Source: Bacillota bacterium (GTDB taxonomy: Bacteria; Bacillota; Negativicutes; Sporomusales; CTSoil-080). From it: DNA of 56,153 bases. Made by a program: the position numbers and the translations under genes. Below the pieces are notes generated by a model. It had not been told where the DNA came from, ran no database searches, and worked only from the letters and a program-made list of their open reading frames with translations. Each line of letters begins with the position of its first letter. Within the stretch, counting starts at the first letter, position 1. The stretch covers positions 1-56,153 of the forward strand of contig JAGGAC010000016.1 of the NCBI GenBank assembly GCA_017889635.1, in the 5' to 3' direction. This document shows, piece after piece, positions 26,697-34,626 of this stretch.

Positions 26697-26755
26697 TTTT
26701 ATCGCGTTAACAGCCGATAAGATAAGAGCGCGCTCCTATTCTATACAACTTTAGT
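26697..26755 (-). repeat. Dispersed hairpin repeat, copy D
   Basis: Minus strand GTATAGAATAGGAGCGCGCTC..., ending TCGGCTGTTAACGCGATAA. Shorter and more diverged than A-C but with the same GGCTGTTAACG end. Confidence 0.55.
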
Positions 26756-26760
26756 TTATG

Positions 26761-27594
26761 TTACTTTTTCACTAAAAAGACTGTTCCGATGTAGACATCG
26801 CGCTCGGTTGTAATTTTACGGCTTTGGGTTACATAGCCGTTATACCGGATGGTAACTTCATATTCGCAGTTATCGGCCAATCCTTCAAATTCGAAATCAC
26901 CAAAACCATTTGTTACTACCCGATTATGATAATTTTTTGCTGTAACTTCCACTGCGGCATTTTCCACGCATTCGTCATTATCAGCAAAACAAACTGTTCC
27001 GGCAATAAACTTTTTAGGCAAGCCGATATACTTCACAGCCGCTTTACAGCCTTTCTCAGGTTGATAATCTTCCAGCTCGGACTGTGCCATAAGCTTGGAA
27101 ATTTCGCTAGTATGGTCTTCTATGTCGCCAAAAACCAACGCCCCGGTTGGACAGGCCTCAACACAACGCGGTTCCTTCCAGCCCGTATCCAAAAGATGGG
27201 CACACATAGTACACTTTTGGGGAATATTCTCTGCCGCGTTCCAGAAGATTACACCATAGGGGCAGGCATCCACCAATTCGCGTTGGTTCTTTGCTTTTTC
27301 GGGATCAATAATCACAATTCCATCATCTCTTTGGTAAACGGCGCCATCTTTTGCTTTAGCAATACAGGGCGCATCGTCACAATGCATACAACTGACAGGA
27401 GTGGTCGCCACTTTTACTTTTGGATACCGACCCCGTTCTTGGTTAATAATATTCATCCAGGCATGACCGTTCTCTGGCTGCGGTTTAGCAATTGGCATGC
27501 TATCGCGACCACAGTGTTCATCTTTACAGGCTAAAAAACAATTGTAGCAGGCCGAACACTTATCAACATCAATCAGCATTGAATATCTAGTCAT
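26761..27594 (-). CDS. athS: Transhydroxylase-like small subunit, three [4Fe-4S] plus C-terminal beta domain
   Basis: A 277-residue electron-transfer subunit. Cys motifs CSACYNCFLACKDEH (12-26), CMHCDDAPC near 69, CPYG near 111, and CTMCAHLL...CVEACPTGAL near 128-150 give three iron-sulfur clusters. Residues about 195-277 form a transthyretin/Cna-B-like domain (AAVEVTAKNY, TNGFGDFEFEGL, YEVTIRYNGY), which matches the extra beta domain of the Pelobacter acidigallici pyrogallol-phloroglucinol transhydroxylase small subunit and is not found in ordinary DMSO-reductase beta subunits. Its ATG follows the large-subunit stop directly. Confidence 0.85.
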   Translation of the reverse strand: MTRYSMLIDVDKCSACYNCFLACKDEHCGRDSMPIAKPQPENGHAWMNIINQERGRYPKVKVATTPVSCMHCDDAPCIAKAKDGAVYQRDDGIVIIDPEKAKNQRELVDACPYGVIFWNAAENIPQKCTMCAHLLDTGWKEPRCVEACPTGALVFGDIEDHTSEISKLMAQSELEDYQPEKGCKAAVKYIGLPKKFIAGTVCFADNDECVENAAVEVTAKNYHNRVVTNGFGDFEFEGLADNCEYEVTIRYNGYVTQSRKITTERDVYIGTVFLVKK

Positions 27595-30126
27595 TTATTT
27601 ACCCTCCCATTTTGCAACATCAATCAAACATGAATTGGGAGCAAAACCAGCAACATTCTTGGACATAGCCCGCTTACTTGTCAAAATGTTGACACAGCCA
27701 CCCTTGTCAGGACTTGTCGGCGAACCTGGCTCTAGTGGTACATACCGGCCTGATGAACAATAAGCGTGAATTACAAACTTTGGTGTCCGTTCAGTCAGCC
27801 TGGCGACACATAGCACAACGCCCCGGTCATTGAAAAGCTTGATAATATCACCTTCATTAATTCCGCGATCTTTAGCCGTTTCAGGATGAAGCCTTGCAAC
27901 AAGATATGCATTGCCATCATCTTTAACAACACGGTGTTCCGGTATTTCTGACAACCAGTCACTATCACTATGATCGTATTGGGTATGATAACCAAATCTA
28001 GGATGAGGCGAGATAAGGTGCAAGGGATATTTCGCATATAACTCGGATTTATGCCCTTCCCAACTATGGATATATTTTGCCATCGGCGCTCTTTCGTCAT
28101 CATCAGGAGTAAATTGTTTCAGACTTTCTGAGACAAATTCCAGCTTACCAGTAAAGGTCCCCAGCTTATCAGCTGTTGCCGGATCTTTTTTTGCTGGCGA
28201 TGCATCAGGCGTATCGCAAGGCCGGTCTTCATAATACCACCTGAACGCCGGAGTCGCTTTATACTCTTCCGAAGCCGGAACCGGCACAATGTAATAACCC
28301 CGTGCCTTAAACTCTTCATAGGACATTACATTCGGCATATCGGACAGATCATACAACCGTTTTATCCACTCTTCTTCCGTCCGTCCTTCGGTATAAGCCT
28401 CCCCATAGCCAAGCCGCTCAGACAAAAGCGAGAAAATATCATAATCGGACTTTGATTCTCCTACCGGCTCAATGCACTTATGCTGATACATAATTACGCG
28501 GTAGTTATTACCGCAAAAACCGTCCTTAGCGTATCCCCCGGCGTTGCACCACTCAGAAATATCATTTCGCTCAAAATTAGTACACGCTGGCAGGACGATA
28601 TCAGCCATCTTTGTTTCAGGATCCCACCAAATCGACTGATTGACGATACATTCCAGCTTGGAACTTTGATACGCCCTAATCCAATCGTTAGTTTCCGCCA
28701 TAGTTCCCATAAATGATCCGCCGTAGCGATAGAACATTTTGACTTCCGAGCAGCCTTCCATTGGGTAAGTATAGGGAATAAACTGCTGTTCAAGCGATTT
28801 ACCACAGAACCCCTCACCCAGCCAAGAAAAGGGCGGATTCAAAATACAGTCCGGGAACCAATTTCTGTACATCTTCTGCTTTACCGGATTAATCATTTCA
28901 TGGTCAGCCAATTGGGGGCTATTGATATTAGAATATGGGTCAGAATAACCAGGAAACTTAAAATCGAAGTTTGACGGAACACCCATTTGTGCCCCCCAGA
29001 AATTACCGCCCGGTTTTCCTAATCCTTGCATCGCAACCAAGCTGATCATCAGCCTGGCCCAGTCATGGCCAAAAGCCGTCCGACCAGCTCCAGCGAAGCC
29101 TCCGCGGCCGCCACAGGCCAGCATCGTGTTTTTCCTGGCCCATTCCCGAGCCAGGGCTTTAATGGTTGACGCCTCAACTCCGGTAAGCTCTGCCGCCCAT
29201 TGGGGCGTTTTCGCCGTGCCATCGCTCTCGCCCAAAATATGCTTTGCCCAAGTTTCAAACCCATGAGCCTTTCTGGCAATAAAGTCTTTGTCGTAAGTAC
29301 CTTCTGTCAGCCATACATAGGCTATTGCCTCCGCAAGCGCCGCATCAGTCCCGGGCCGCGGAGCAATCCATTTTTCCGCATCTTTCACTGCCGTAAAATT
29401 GCAGAACGGATCAATATAGACCATTTTTATACCAAGCTTTTTCATCCATACGCGCCAGATTGAAGACTCCTGACCCGAATATCCGCCGCGAATGGTATCA
29501 GGATCATTGGACCAATGAACAATCATTTCCGTATGCTTCAGTGCATCCTCCAGCAAGTCGTAAGCTTCAGGACACCCTAACCGCCAAAAATAACTGTAAA
29601 TATGGGTAGCACCCCAATGGAATCCCTCCCAGCTGTCAGGGTTATCAAATATTTGAGTATAACCGATCATGTTAAAAAAACGTTTGAAGGAACTCATTTT
29701 GTAATGAATCAGGCCCCAAGTATGATGCGACGAAACAATCCCTGTCAAAGCCTCTTTGCCGTAAGTATCCTGCACCCGTTTAATCTCACCGGCAACCAAA
29801 GTGAGAGCCTCATCCCAGCTCACGCGCCGATAGCCGGACTTTCCCCGCTTCTCCGGGTTTCTTGCGCCATTTGGGTCAAAATCCTCTCTAACCATCGGAT
29901 ACTTGACCCGTGACTCACTATAGATACGCTGCCTTTCTGTCAATACAACAGGAGAAACGGTAGTCTTACGTGGCGGAGAAAAACTATACCCTCTGGCATT
30001 AATAGTCCACTCCTTGGCGTCAGTATCATCAAGAACCAAAGGATACACTCTTCTGATTACTCCGTCTTCAACACAAACCCTGACAGGTCCCCCGCCGGTC
30101 ATCATTGTCGTCACCTTTTGACCCAT
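27595..30126 (-). CDS. athL: Transhydroxylase-like molybdopterin large subunit (pyrogallol hydroxytransferase)
   Basis: An 843-residue bis-MGD enzyme of the DMSO-reductase superfamily. It has no N-terminal [4Fe-4S] Cys motif, begins with a short beta segment, and carries SSHHTWG near 132 and DNPDSWEGFHWG near 161-172, the blocks that hold the active-site His and the Ser ligand of Mo in the P. acidigallici enzyme. SQSIWW-, ACTNFERNDISEW and SPHPRFGYHTQ-type blocks follow family order (here NQSIWWDPE). It would isomerise pyrogallol to phloroglucinol without net redox, with a tetrahydroxybenzene co-substrate. No Tat signal is seen, so it is cytoplasmic. AAGGAGG ribosome site. RNA leader copy 2 lies upstream. 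Confidence 0.87.
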   Translation of the reverse strand: MGQKVTTMMTGGGPVRVCVEDGVIRRVYPLVLDDTDAKEWTINARGYSFSPPRKTTVSPVVLTERQRIYSESRVKYPMVREDFDPNGARNPEKRGKSGYRRVSWDEALTLVAGEIKRVQDTYGKEALTGIVSSHHTWGLIHYKMSSFKRFFNMIGYTQIFDNPDSWEGFHWGATHIYSYFWRLGCPEAYDLLEDALKHTEMIVHWSNDPDTIRGGYSGQESSIWRVWMKKLGIKMVYIDPFCNFTAVKDAEKWIAPRPGTDAALAEAIAYVWLTEGTYDKDFIARKAHGFETWAKHILGESDGTAKTPQWAAELTGVEASTIKALAREWARKNTMLACGGRGGFAGAGRTAFGHDWARLMISLVAMQGLGKPGGNFWGAQMGVPSNFDFKFPGYSDPYSNINSPQLADHEMINPVKQKMYRNWFPDCILNPPFSWLGEGFCGKSLEQQFIPYTYPMEGCSEVKMFYRYGGSFMGTMAETNDWIRAYQSSKLECIVNQSIWWDPETKMADIVLPACTNFERNDISEWCNAGGYAKDGFCGNNYRVIMYQHKCIEPVGESKSDYDIFSLLSERLGYGEAYTEGRTEEEWIKRLYDLSDMPNVMSYEEFKARGYYIVPVPASEEYKATPAFRWYYEDRPCDTPDASPAKKDPATADKLGTFTGKLEFVSESLKQFTPDDDERAPMAKYIHSWEGHKSELYAKYPLHLISPHPRFGYHTQYDHSDSDWLSEIPEHRVVKDDGNAYLVARLHPETAKDRGINEGDIIKLFNDRGVVLCVARLTERTPKFVIHAYCSSGRYVPLEPGSPTSPDKGGCVNILTSKRAMSKNVAGFAPNSCLIDVAKWEGK

Positions 30127-30175
30127 TTTTAACCTCCTTGATTGTATTCCTTTTTAACTCCCATACCCACAAAAT

Positions 30176-30306
30176 AAAAACCCAGCCCGTAGAAAGCCAA
30201 CGATAATAATCGTTCAGCATTTCTACCGAGCTAGGCCAGCATATTTCCTGTCAGATTTTCATTCTGACTAGATATCCAAGCTACTCGTGAATTTTTTCAA
30301 TTAGCC
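30176..30306 (-). ncRNA. Structured leader RNA with terminator, copy 2 (upstream of transhydroxylase operon)
   Basis: Homologous to copy 1 over about 130 bases. GTCAGA/TCTGAC hairpin at 30268-30250 (one extra pair compared with copy 1), CGAGTAGCTTG at 30287-30277, AAATATGCTGGCC, then terminator 30232-30184 with AACGAT/ATCGTT where copy 1 has AGCGAT/ATCGCT, a compensatory change. A U-rich tail follows and the athL start is 50 bases further on. Role inferred: transcription attenuation controlled by a small molecule or protein. Confidence 0.7.
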
Positions 30307-30339
30307 GCATATTTTATTACAATTTTCAGACTCATTAAT

Positions 30340-30417
30340 ATGCAGCAAGAAATTTAGTGTACCGCTGCTTCTAACGGAAACCGGGTATGTACCGAAGAAG
30401 GCTGTATTTTTATCCAT
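30340..30417 (-). pseudogene. Decayed 5' fragment of a second DUF3870 gene
   Basis: Over the first 35 aligned bases it matches the DUF3870 gene at 26 positions and all nine differences are transitions. In the DUF3870 frame it reads Q..S.HT..P.....H and then has TAA where the intact gene has CAG. The fragment sits before RNA copy 2 as the intact gene sits before RNA copy 1, so gene plus leader were duplicated as a unit and this gene copy died. Confidence 0.6.
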
Positions 30418-30439
30418 TTATTCCATTATTTTCAATTTT

Positions 30440-30468
30440 AGTATAACAAACATTCCTTGGTTTATCAA
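30440..30468 (-). promoter_or_regulatory. Promoter of the transhydroxylase leader
   Basis: TTGATA (30468-30463) and TATACT (30445-30440), exactly 17 bases apart, overlapping the stop codon of the symporter gene. A transcript from here would include the DUF3870 remnant and RNA copy 2 before athL. Confidence 0.65.
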
Positions 30469-31883
30469 GTATCTATATTTTGTTCTTTCACACCTTCTGA
30501 CATTGCCACATTTTCGCGCCTCTGCATCAACCCGATTAATATAATTGCAGCACTCACAATAATACCAACAAACAATGGATCTATTGGCAGCTTAAGAACC
30601 AACGCGGCAATAATCGCTGCCACTGTGCTTACAACCATAGAGGTAACTGCCCAAATCGGTGTTAACCTTCCGGGAGCAAATATAGCCATGGTCAATGGCA
30701 GAAAAACACCGCCGCCCCGCAAGGCCATCGACATATAGTTCCAGACTAATACTTGAGATTTAAGATTCAAAATGGCTATAAGTGATGCTATAACTGTCAC
30801 CATAATTATGGTAAAACGATTAATCCATAATACGGTTTTACTTGTTCTTATATTAAAAAGTTCATAGCACAGATCTTTTGAAACCATCGTCCCAATCCCT
30901 AATGCCAGACCAGCAATTGACCCAATCAGCGACAGCAATATTCCTGCCAACCCAATTCCGCCCAGCCACTCCGGCTGATATTGCAATAAATAACTTGGCA
31001 AAACTAAAATTGGCAAAATATCTGGCTGAACTGCATGCATAAACATCGCAACTGCAATTGACGGCAAGCCAACCGGAATAACCACCAGCGCAGCTGCAAA
31101 AGCGCCTATCGCTGCGGTACGTGAATCAGAAGCGGAAAAAATAGCTTGAATATATGTTTGAGTGCAAATAATTCCTACAATAAGCGAAAATAAGTTTCCC
31201 AGCCCTGCCCATAAACCATTGCCAAACAGACTAAACCAGGGATAAGCAGGAAAAGTCATATTGAAGTTCGCCATATCCTTTAGTGCTAGAAGTGCTGTTC
31301 CTCCGGCCACAAATAATGTCACCCAGATAATTATCAGCTTCAATAACCCGGATACACCCGCACCTTTCATCCCGCCGAAAAAAACATATGCTCCAACAAG
31401 AACAACAATAATAATAGCGGCCTGCCAGGGAACAACACCAAATATCGCCGCAATAATCTGAATCCCGGGTAAACAGCTTGCCACCGCACTAAATAAAATG
31501 CCGATTGATGCAATCACACTTGCAAGCGGGCCAGCCATTTTCCCATAATTAAGAACAAGATATTGCGGGATTGTTTCCAAGCCACTTGTGCGTAGCGGAC
31601 GGGCATAAAACAGCCCCATTAGAATAAAGCCTATTCCTGATCCTAATGTAAACCACCACGCCGAAAAGCCAAACAAGTATGCCATTTGCGCCGTTCCTAC
31701 GGTAGCACCGCCGCCAATAACCGTCCCGGCAATACTTCCCGCGATAAGCGTAACCCCTGACGACCTCCCGCCCAAACTATAGCCTTCAGCCGACTTTACA
31801 GTTCGTGCCGAATATATCCCACACCCAATCACAACTATAAGCGTAATAGCCAACGTTACTAGATGCACATAAGTAAGTTCCAA
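30465..31883 (-). CDS. Sodium:solute symporter (SSS family)
   Basis: About 472 residues, 12-13 TM helices. Family landmarks: DFxxGGR-like AEGYSLGGRSSGVTLIAGSIAGTVIGGGATVG near 34, RTSGLETIPQYLV near 95, and WLGGIGLAGILLSLIGSIAGLALGIGTMVSKDL near 325. TTG 31883 (MELTYVHLVTLA) is preferred since GGGGG precedes it and SSS proteins begin at this point; TTG 31925 is an upstream alternative. It is divergent from lysR, so it may import the ring compound or another organic acid. Substrate is not predictable by eye. Confidence 0.85.
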   Translation of the reverse strand: MELTYVHLVTLAITLIVVIGCGIYSARTVKSAEGYSLGGRSSGVTLIAGSIAGTVIGGGATVGTAQMAYLFGFSAWWFTLGSGIGFILMGLFYARPLRTSGLETIPQYLVLNYGKMAGPLASVIASIGILFSAVASCLPGIQIIAAIFGVVPWQAAIIIVVLVGAYVFFGGMKGAGVSGLLKLIIIWVTLFVAGGTALLALKDMANFNMTFPAYPWFSLFGNGLWAGLGNLFSLIVGIICTQTYIQAIFSASDSRTAAIGAFAAALVVIPVGLPSIAVAMFMHAVQPDILPILVLPSYLLQYQPEWLGGIGLAGILLSLIGSIAGLALGIGTMVSKDLCYELFNIRTSKTVLWINRFTIIMVTVIASLIAILNLKSQVLVWNYMSMALRGGGVFLPLTMAIFAPGRLTPIWAVTSMVVSTVAAIIAALVLKLPIDPLFVGIIVSAAIILIGLMQRRENVAMSEGVKEQNIDT

Positions 31884-32057
31884 CCTAAATTCCCCCACAG
31901 CTTTTACAAACCGTATTTGCACCAAATGGCGTCCACTAAATCCAGACTTTGACAGACATTTTTTACTTTAGTAAGATTATATCAAATAAACAAATATATA
32001 AATAATATTTATTTCAACTGCTATATATATTACTTTCGAATATTTTGAGGTGGTTCT

Positions 32058-32909
32058 ATGGATCTTCGCCAACTTAAATATTTTCTTGCAGTAGCCGAGG
32101 AAGGCCAAATTACTAAGGCCGCCAAACGCCTAAATATAACCCAGCCACCACTTAGTCAACAGATTATACTATTAGAAAAAGAACTAGGGCTTCAACTTTT
32201 CGAAAGAGGCAAGGACCATATTCGCTTGACCGAGGCGGGAAGCATTCTGCAAAGGCGCTCCCACCAAATAATCGAAATAATAACCACAACAGTCACTGAA
32301 TTGCAAGAAACCACCACTGGTATCAGCGGCAAGTTGACAATTGGAACAATTACCTCATCCGGAGGGTCGCTTTTACCTGATTACATAAAAAAATTTCACC
32401 AATGTTATCCTAAAGTTACCTTCAACGTACGCCAGGGTGAAACGCAGAAAATTTTGGAATTGCTTAACCTGGGCATAGTTGAAATAGGCCTTGTACGCTT
32501 TCCATTTGATAATAAACGCTATAACTCTATTATAATGCCTGAAGAATCCATGGTTGTTGCGGCAACTGCCAACAAGTTCAACTCCAGTTCACTGGAACTT
32601 AATCAACTAGCTGAGCAGCCTTTATTAGTACATCAGCGGCATGTGCCACTGCTTGTAGACCATTGCCGCCAGGCCGGCTTTGAACCAACAATTCTTTGCA
32701 CAAGCGATGATATCTCGCCACTGCTAATATGGGCTAACTTAGCAATCGGCTTAGCCATAGTACCTGAGTCGGCAATCAACCTTTTGCCATTGTCTTCTTT
32801 AACCTTTTATCAGCTGACGCCGTCCATCAAAACAACAAGTGCCGTAATCTGGGTAAAAAAACGTCCCCTTTCTGCTGCTGCCGCTCGCTTTATTACACTA
32901 TTTGAGTAA
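32058..32909 (+). CDS. LysR-family transcriptional regulator
   Basis: A 283-residue regulator. The N-terminal winged HTH (MDLRQLKYFLAVAEEGQITK, QPPLSQQIILLEKELGLQLFER) is canonical; the rest is a PBP-like effector domain with VRQGETQKILELL and VHQRHVP blocks, as in the CbbR/BenM-like branch. GAGGTGG ribosome site. It is divergent from the symporter across a 174-base gap, the usual layout when a LysR protein controls its neighbour. It is the natural candidate to control the trihydroxybenzene island. The effector is unknown. Confidence 0.92.
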   Translation: MDLRQLKYFLAVAEEGQITKAAKRLNITQPPLSQQIILLEKELGLQLFERGKDHIRLTEAGSILQRRSHQIIEIITTTVTELQETTTGISGKLTIGTITSSGGSLLPDYIKKFHQCYPKVTFNVRQGETQKILELLNLGIVEIGLVRFPFDNKRYNSIIMPEESMVVAATANKFNSSSLELNQLAEQPLLVHQRHVPLLVDHCRQAGFEPTILCTSDDISPLLIWANLAIGLAIVPESAINLLPLSSLTFYQLTPSIKTTSAVIWVKKRPLSAAAARFITLFE

Positions 32910-33038
32910 ATAATGTAGAAACGAAACTAATTGTCTAACAATCTGCCGCTTATTTGATTACAAACAGTAATAATTTTGTGCGTTTATCGTAACATTTGGC
33001 TGGTACAATAGAATCATAAACGAAGGGGGTTACACACT

Positions 33039-33188
33039 ATGAAAAAGATAATATCAGCTTTAATGCTAAGTTTAATGGTTATGAGTTTTGCTGCTACAGT
33101 AAGTGCTCACCCAGCGCCGCAACCTGAACCACAGCCGCCTCAACACCACCACAGACCAGCCCCACATCAACCAGCTCCCCAACCTTAA
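33039..33188 (+). CDS. Secreted His/Pro/Gln-rich small peptide (49 aa)
   Basis: ATG 33039 follows GAAGGGGGT. The first 25 residues are a good signal peptide (MKKIISALMLSLMVMSFAAT, cleavage near VSA). The mature part is almost only His, Pro, Gln, Ala and Glu, with a HHH run. His-rich tails often bind Ni, Cu or Zn, but this is a guess. A strong terminator follows 21 bases later, so it is an independent single-gene unit. Confidence 0.65.
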   Translation: MKKIISALMLSLMVMSFAATVSAHPAPQPEPQPPQHHHRPAPHQPAPQP

Positions 33189-33209
33189 TAAAAATTCTAT
33201 ACGCAGCAT

Positions 33210-33242
33210 AAAAAGGCCAGGAGCCACACCCCTGGCCTTTTT
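33210..33242. terminator. Bidirectional intrinsic terminator
   Basis: AAAAAGGCCAGG and CCTGGCCTTTTT with a 9-base loop. Ends the small secreted-peptide gene and can also stop the cotJ transcript coming from the other side. Confidence 0.85.
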
Positions 33243-33347
33243 ATGTTGCCAACATCCAAAAAAGCCCCAACCGTTAGGTAAGTTCGTTCTAAGCGTTCGG
33301 TGGAGGCAATAGCCCCCTCCGAACGCAAGACTCACTTATAACTACTG

Positions 33348-33944
33348 CTACTTCTCCATCGCACCGCCTTCCCAGACATGCTTTGCTTTGCCCATCCACT
33401 CTTGCACACTATTCAGTGTTTCGCCAAACCGCTGAAAATGCACGACTTCCCGCTCCCACAAAAACCGCAGCGTCCCCTTAACCAAAGGATCATCTGTCGC
33501 TGCAATCAAATGCTCATAGGTCGTCCGAGCTTTTTGTTCAGCCGCCATATCTTCAACAAGATCTGTAATCGGATCACCCAGGCAGGCAATATACTTTGCC
33601 GACCACGGTATCCCATTAGCGTCAGTCCAAAACAGCCCATGATCATGCTGTACCCACTGGCCAGCCCAGCCAGCGGCTTCATACTCCGCAGGGCTTGCCC
33701 CCTCAGTCAATTTATATACCAGCGCCGCAATCATCTCCATGTGCGCCATCTCTTCTGTTCCGATGTCCGTAAGAACCGCTTTAGCATTATTCGTAGGCAT
33801 ACTGTAACGTTGATTGAGGTACCTCAGCGATGCCGATAATTCGCCATCCGGGCCTCCGTATTGCGTAATAACTAACTTGGCGAACTTAACATCAGGACAT
33901 GTTACCCTAACCGGATGTTCGAGTTTTTTCTCGTAAACCCACAT
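33348..33944 (-). CDS. cotJC: CotJC, manganese-catalase-like spore coat protein
   Basis: A 198-residue ferritin-like di-metal protein of the Mn catalase group. LQYGGPDGELSASLRYLNQRY-type block near residue 28, metal ligands in DIGTEEMAHMEM (near 62) and EREVVHFQRF (near 165). The start MWVYEKKL at 33944 matches the CotJC family; the frame is open upstream. It is the last gene of cotJABC, a mother-cell operon of sporulation that protects the spore coat. Confidence 0.93.
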   Translation of the reverse strand: MWVYEKKLEHPVRVTCPDVKFAKLVITQYGGPDGELSASLRYLNQRYSMPTNNAKAVLTDIGTEEMAHMEMIAALVYKLTEGASPAEYEAAGWAGQWVQHDHGLFWTDANGIPWSAKYIACLGDPITDLVEDMAAEQKARTTYEHLIAATDDPLVKGTLRFLWEREVVHFQRFGETLNSVQEWMGKAKHVWEGGAMEK

Positions 33945-33969
33945 CTTCACCCATCCTTTTTTATAAAGA

Positions 33970-34221
33970 TTACATCTCCCACGGCCAAGGCTGCTCAATC
34001 CACAGCCACTTCTTGCAGCCATGAAAGCCTTGCGCCAACAACGAGCCGTATTCAGCCGTATATTCACTCATCAGTTTATCAAGTTTTTCTATTGCACAGT
34101 TATAATCATTTAACCCATCCTGATCGCACGGATGCGTATCAAGATATAAATTGAGTTCAATTGCCACAAATTCCATCTCCTGAATTTGCCGCAGCAACCT
34201 CATTTGCTTCTCAACGTTCAC
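33970..34221 (-). CDS. cotJB: CotJB spore coat protein
   Basis: An 83-residue CotJB protein (RQIQEMEFVAIELNLYLDTHP, then YGSLLAQGF and a Trp-rich end WLWIEQPWPWEM). The GTG at 34221 is chosen because GGAGGT lies 7-8 bases before it. Partner of CotJA/CotJC; required for coat assembly in the Bacillus model. Confidence 0.9.
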   Translation of the reverse strand: MNVEKQMRLLRQIQEMEFVAIELNLYLDTHPCDQDGLNDYNCAIEKLDKLMSEYTAEYGSLLAQGFHGCKKWLWIEQPWPWEM

Positions 34222-34241
34222 AACACACACCTCCGTCCGCA

Positions 34242-34529
34242 TTATTCGGGTATCGGATATACACCCCAAAGCTCAGGAAAAAGAGTCCCTCGCATCAAAG
34301 CTTCTTTGGGAGAAAAAGCGTCCTTATAACACTGCCATGGTACATAAGCATGAGCTAAAGCTACGTCATCGCACATTTTATTCTCAGGCATTCTATCCTC
34401 AAAGCAAGAGTCTTCCATATAATCTTCTTGTGCACAATCATCCAGCCACATCATCTTTTGCTTTGGCATAGCCTCTTCTAATTCATCATCACTCCACTGG
34501 GGAAGATTTTTTTTATACAAGTATGACAA
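34242..34529 (-). CDS. cotJA: CotJA spore coat-associated protein
   Basis: A 95-residue protein whose C-terminal half is the CotJA domain (LAHAYVPWQCYKDAFSPKEA, GTLFPELWGVYPIPE). The N-terminal 50 residues are acidic and Met/Asp-rich, longer than the Bacillus form. First gene of the cotJ operon with ribosome site GGAGGTTGTC and 20 bases to cotJB. Confidence 0.9.
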   Translation of the reverse strand: MSYLYKKNLPQWSDDELEEAMPKQKMMWLDDCAQEDYMEDSCFEDRMPENKMCDDVALAHAYVPWQCYKDAFSPKEALMRGTLFPELWGVYPIPE

Positions 34530-34589
34530 CCTCCTTTAAGTTAACCTAATTCATCTTATGTGAATTTTTCCATATATGTCACTATCAAT

Positions 34590-34626
34590 AAAAAAAGTCC
34601 AATCCACTAAGGATTGAACTTTTTTT
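34590..34626. terminator. Bidirectional terminator between PspC gene and cotJ operon
   Basis: AAAAAAGT-C-CAATCC pairs with GGATTGAACTTTTTT. It overlaps the last bases of the PspC-like gene. Confidence 0.75.

Noticed and set aside
26824-27534. A 236-codon plus-strand frame opposite the transhydroxylase small subunit
   Set aside because: It is the complement of a clear iron-sulfur protein gene, with no ribosome site and an unlikely composition. Shadow frame.
26182-30306. Molybdenum-cofactor riboswitch as an explanation of the leader RNAs
   Set aside because: It would suit the Mo enzyme, but copy 1 precedes a non-Mo operon, the elements are shorter than that class and its conserved blocks were not seen. 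A covariance search would decide.
30301-30417. A 38-codon ORF before RNA copy 2
   Set aside because: Its frame differs from that of the homologous DUF3870 gene, whose frame shows a premature stop. It is best read as part of a decayed gene.
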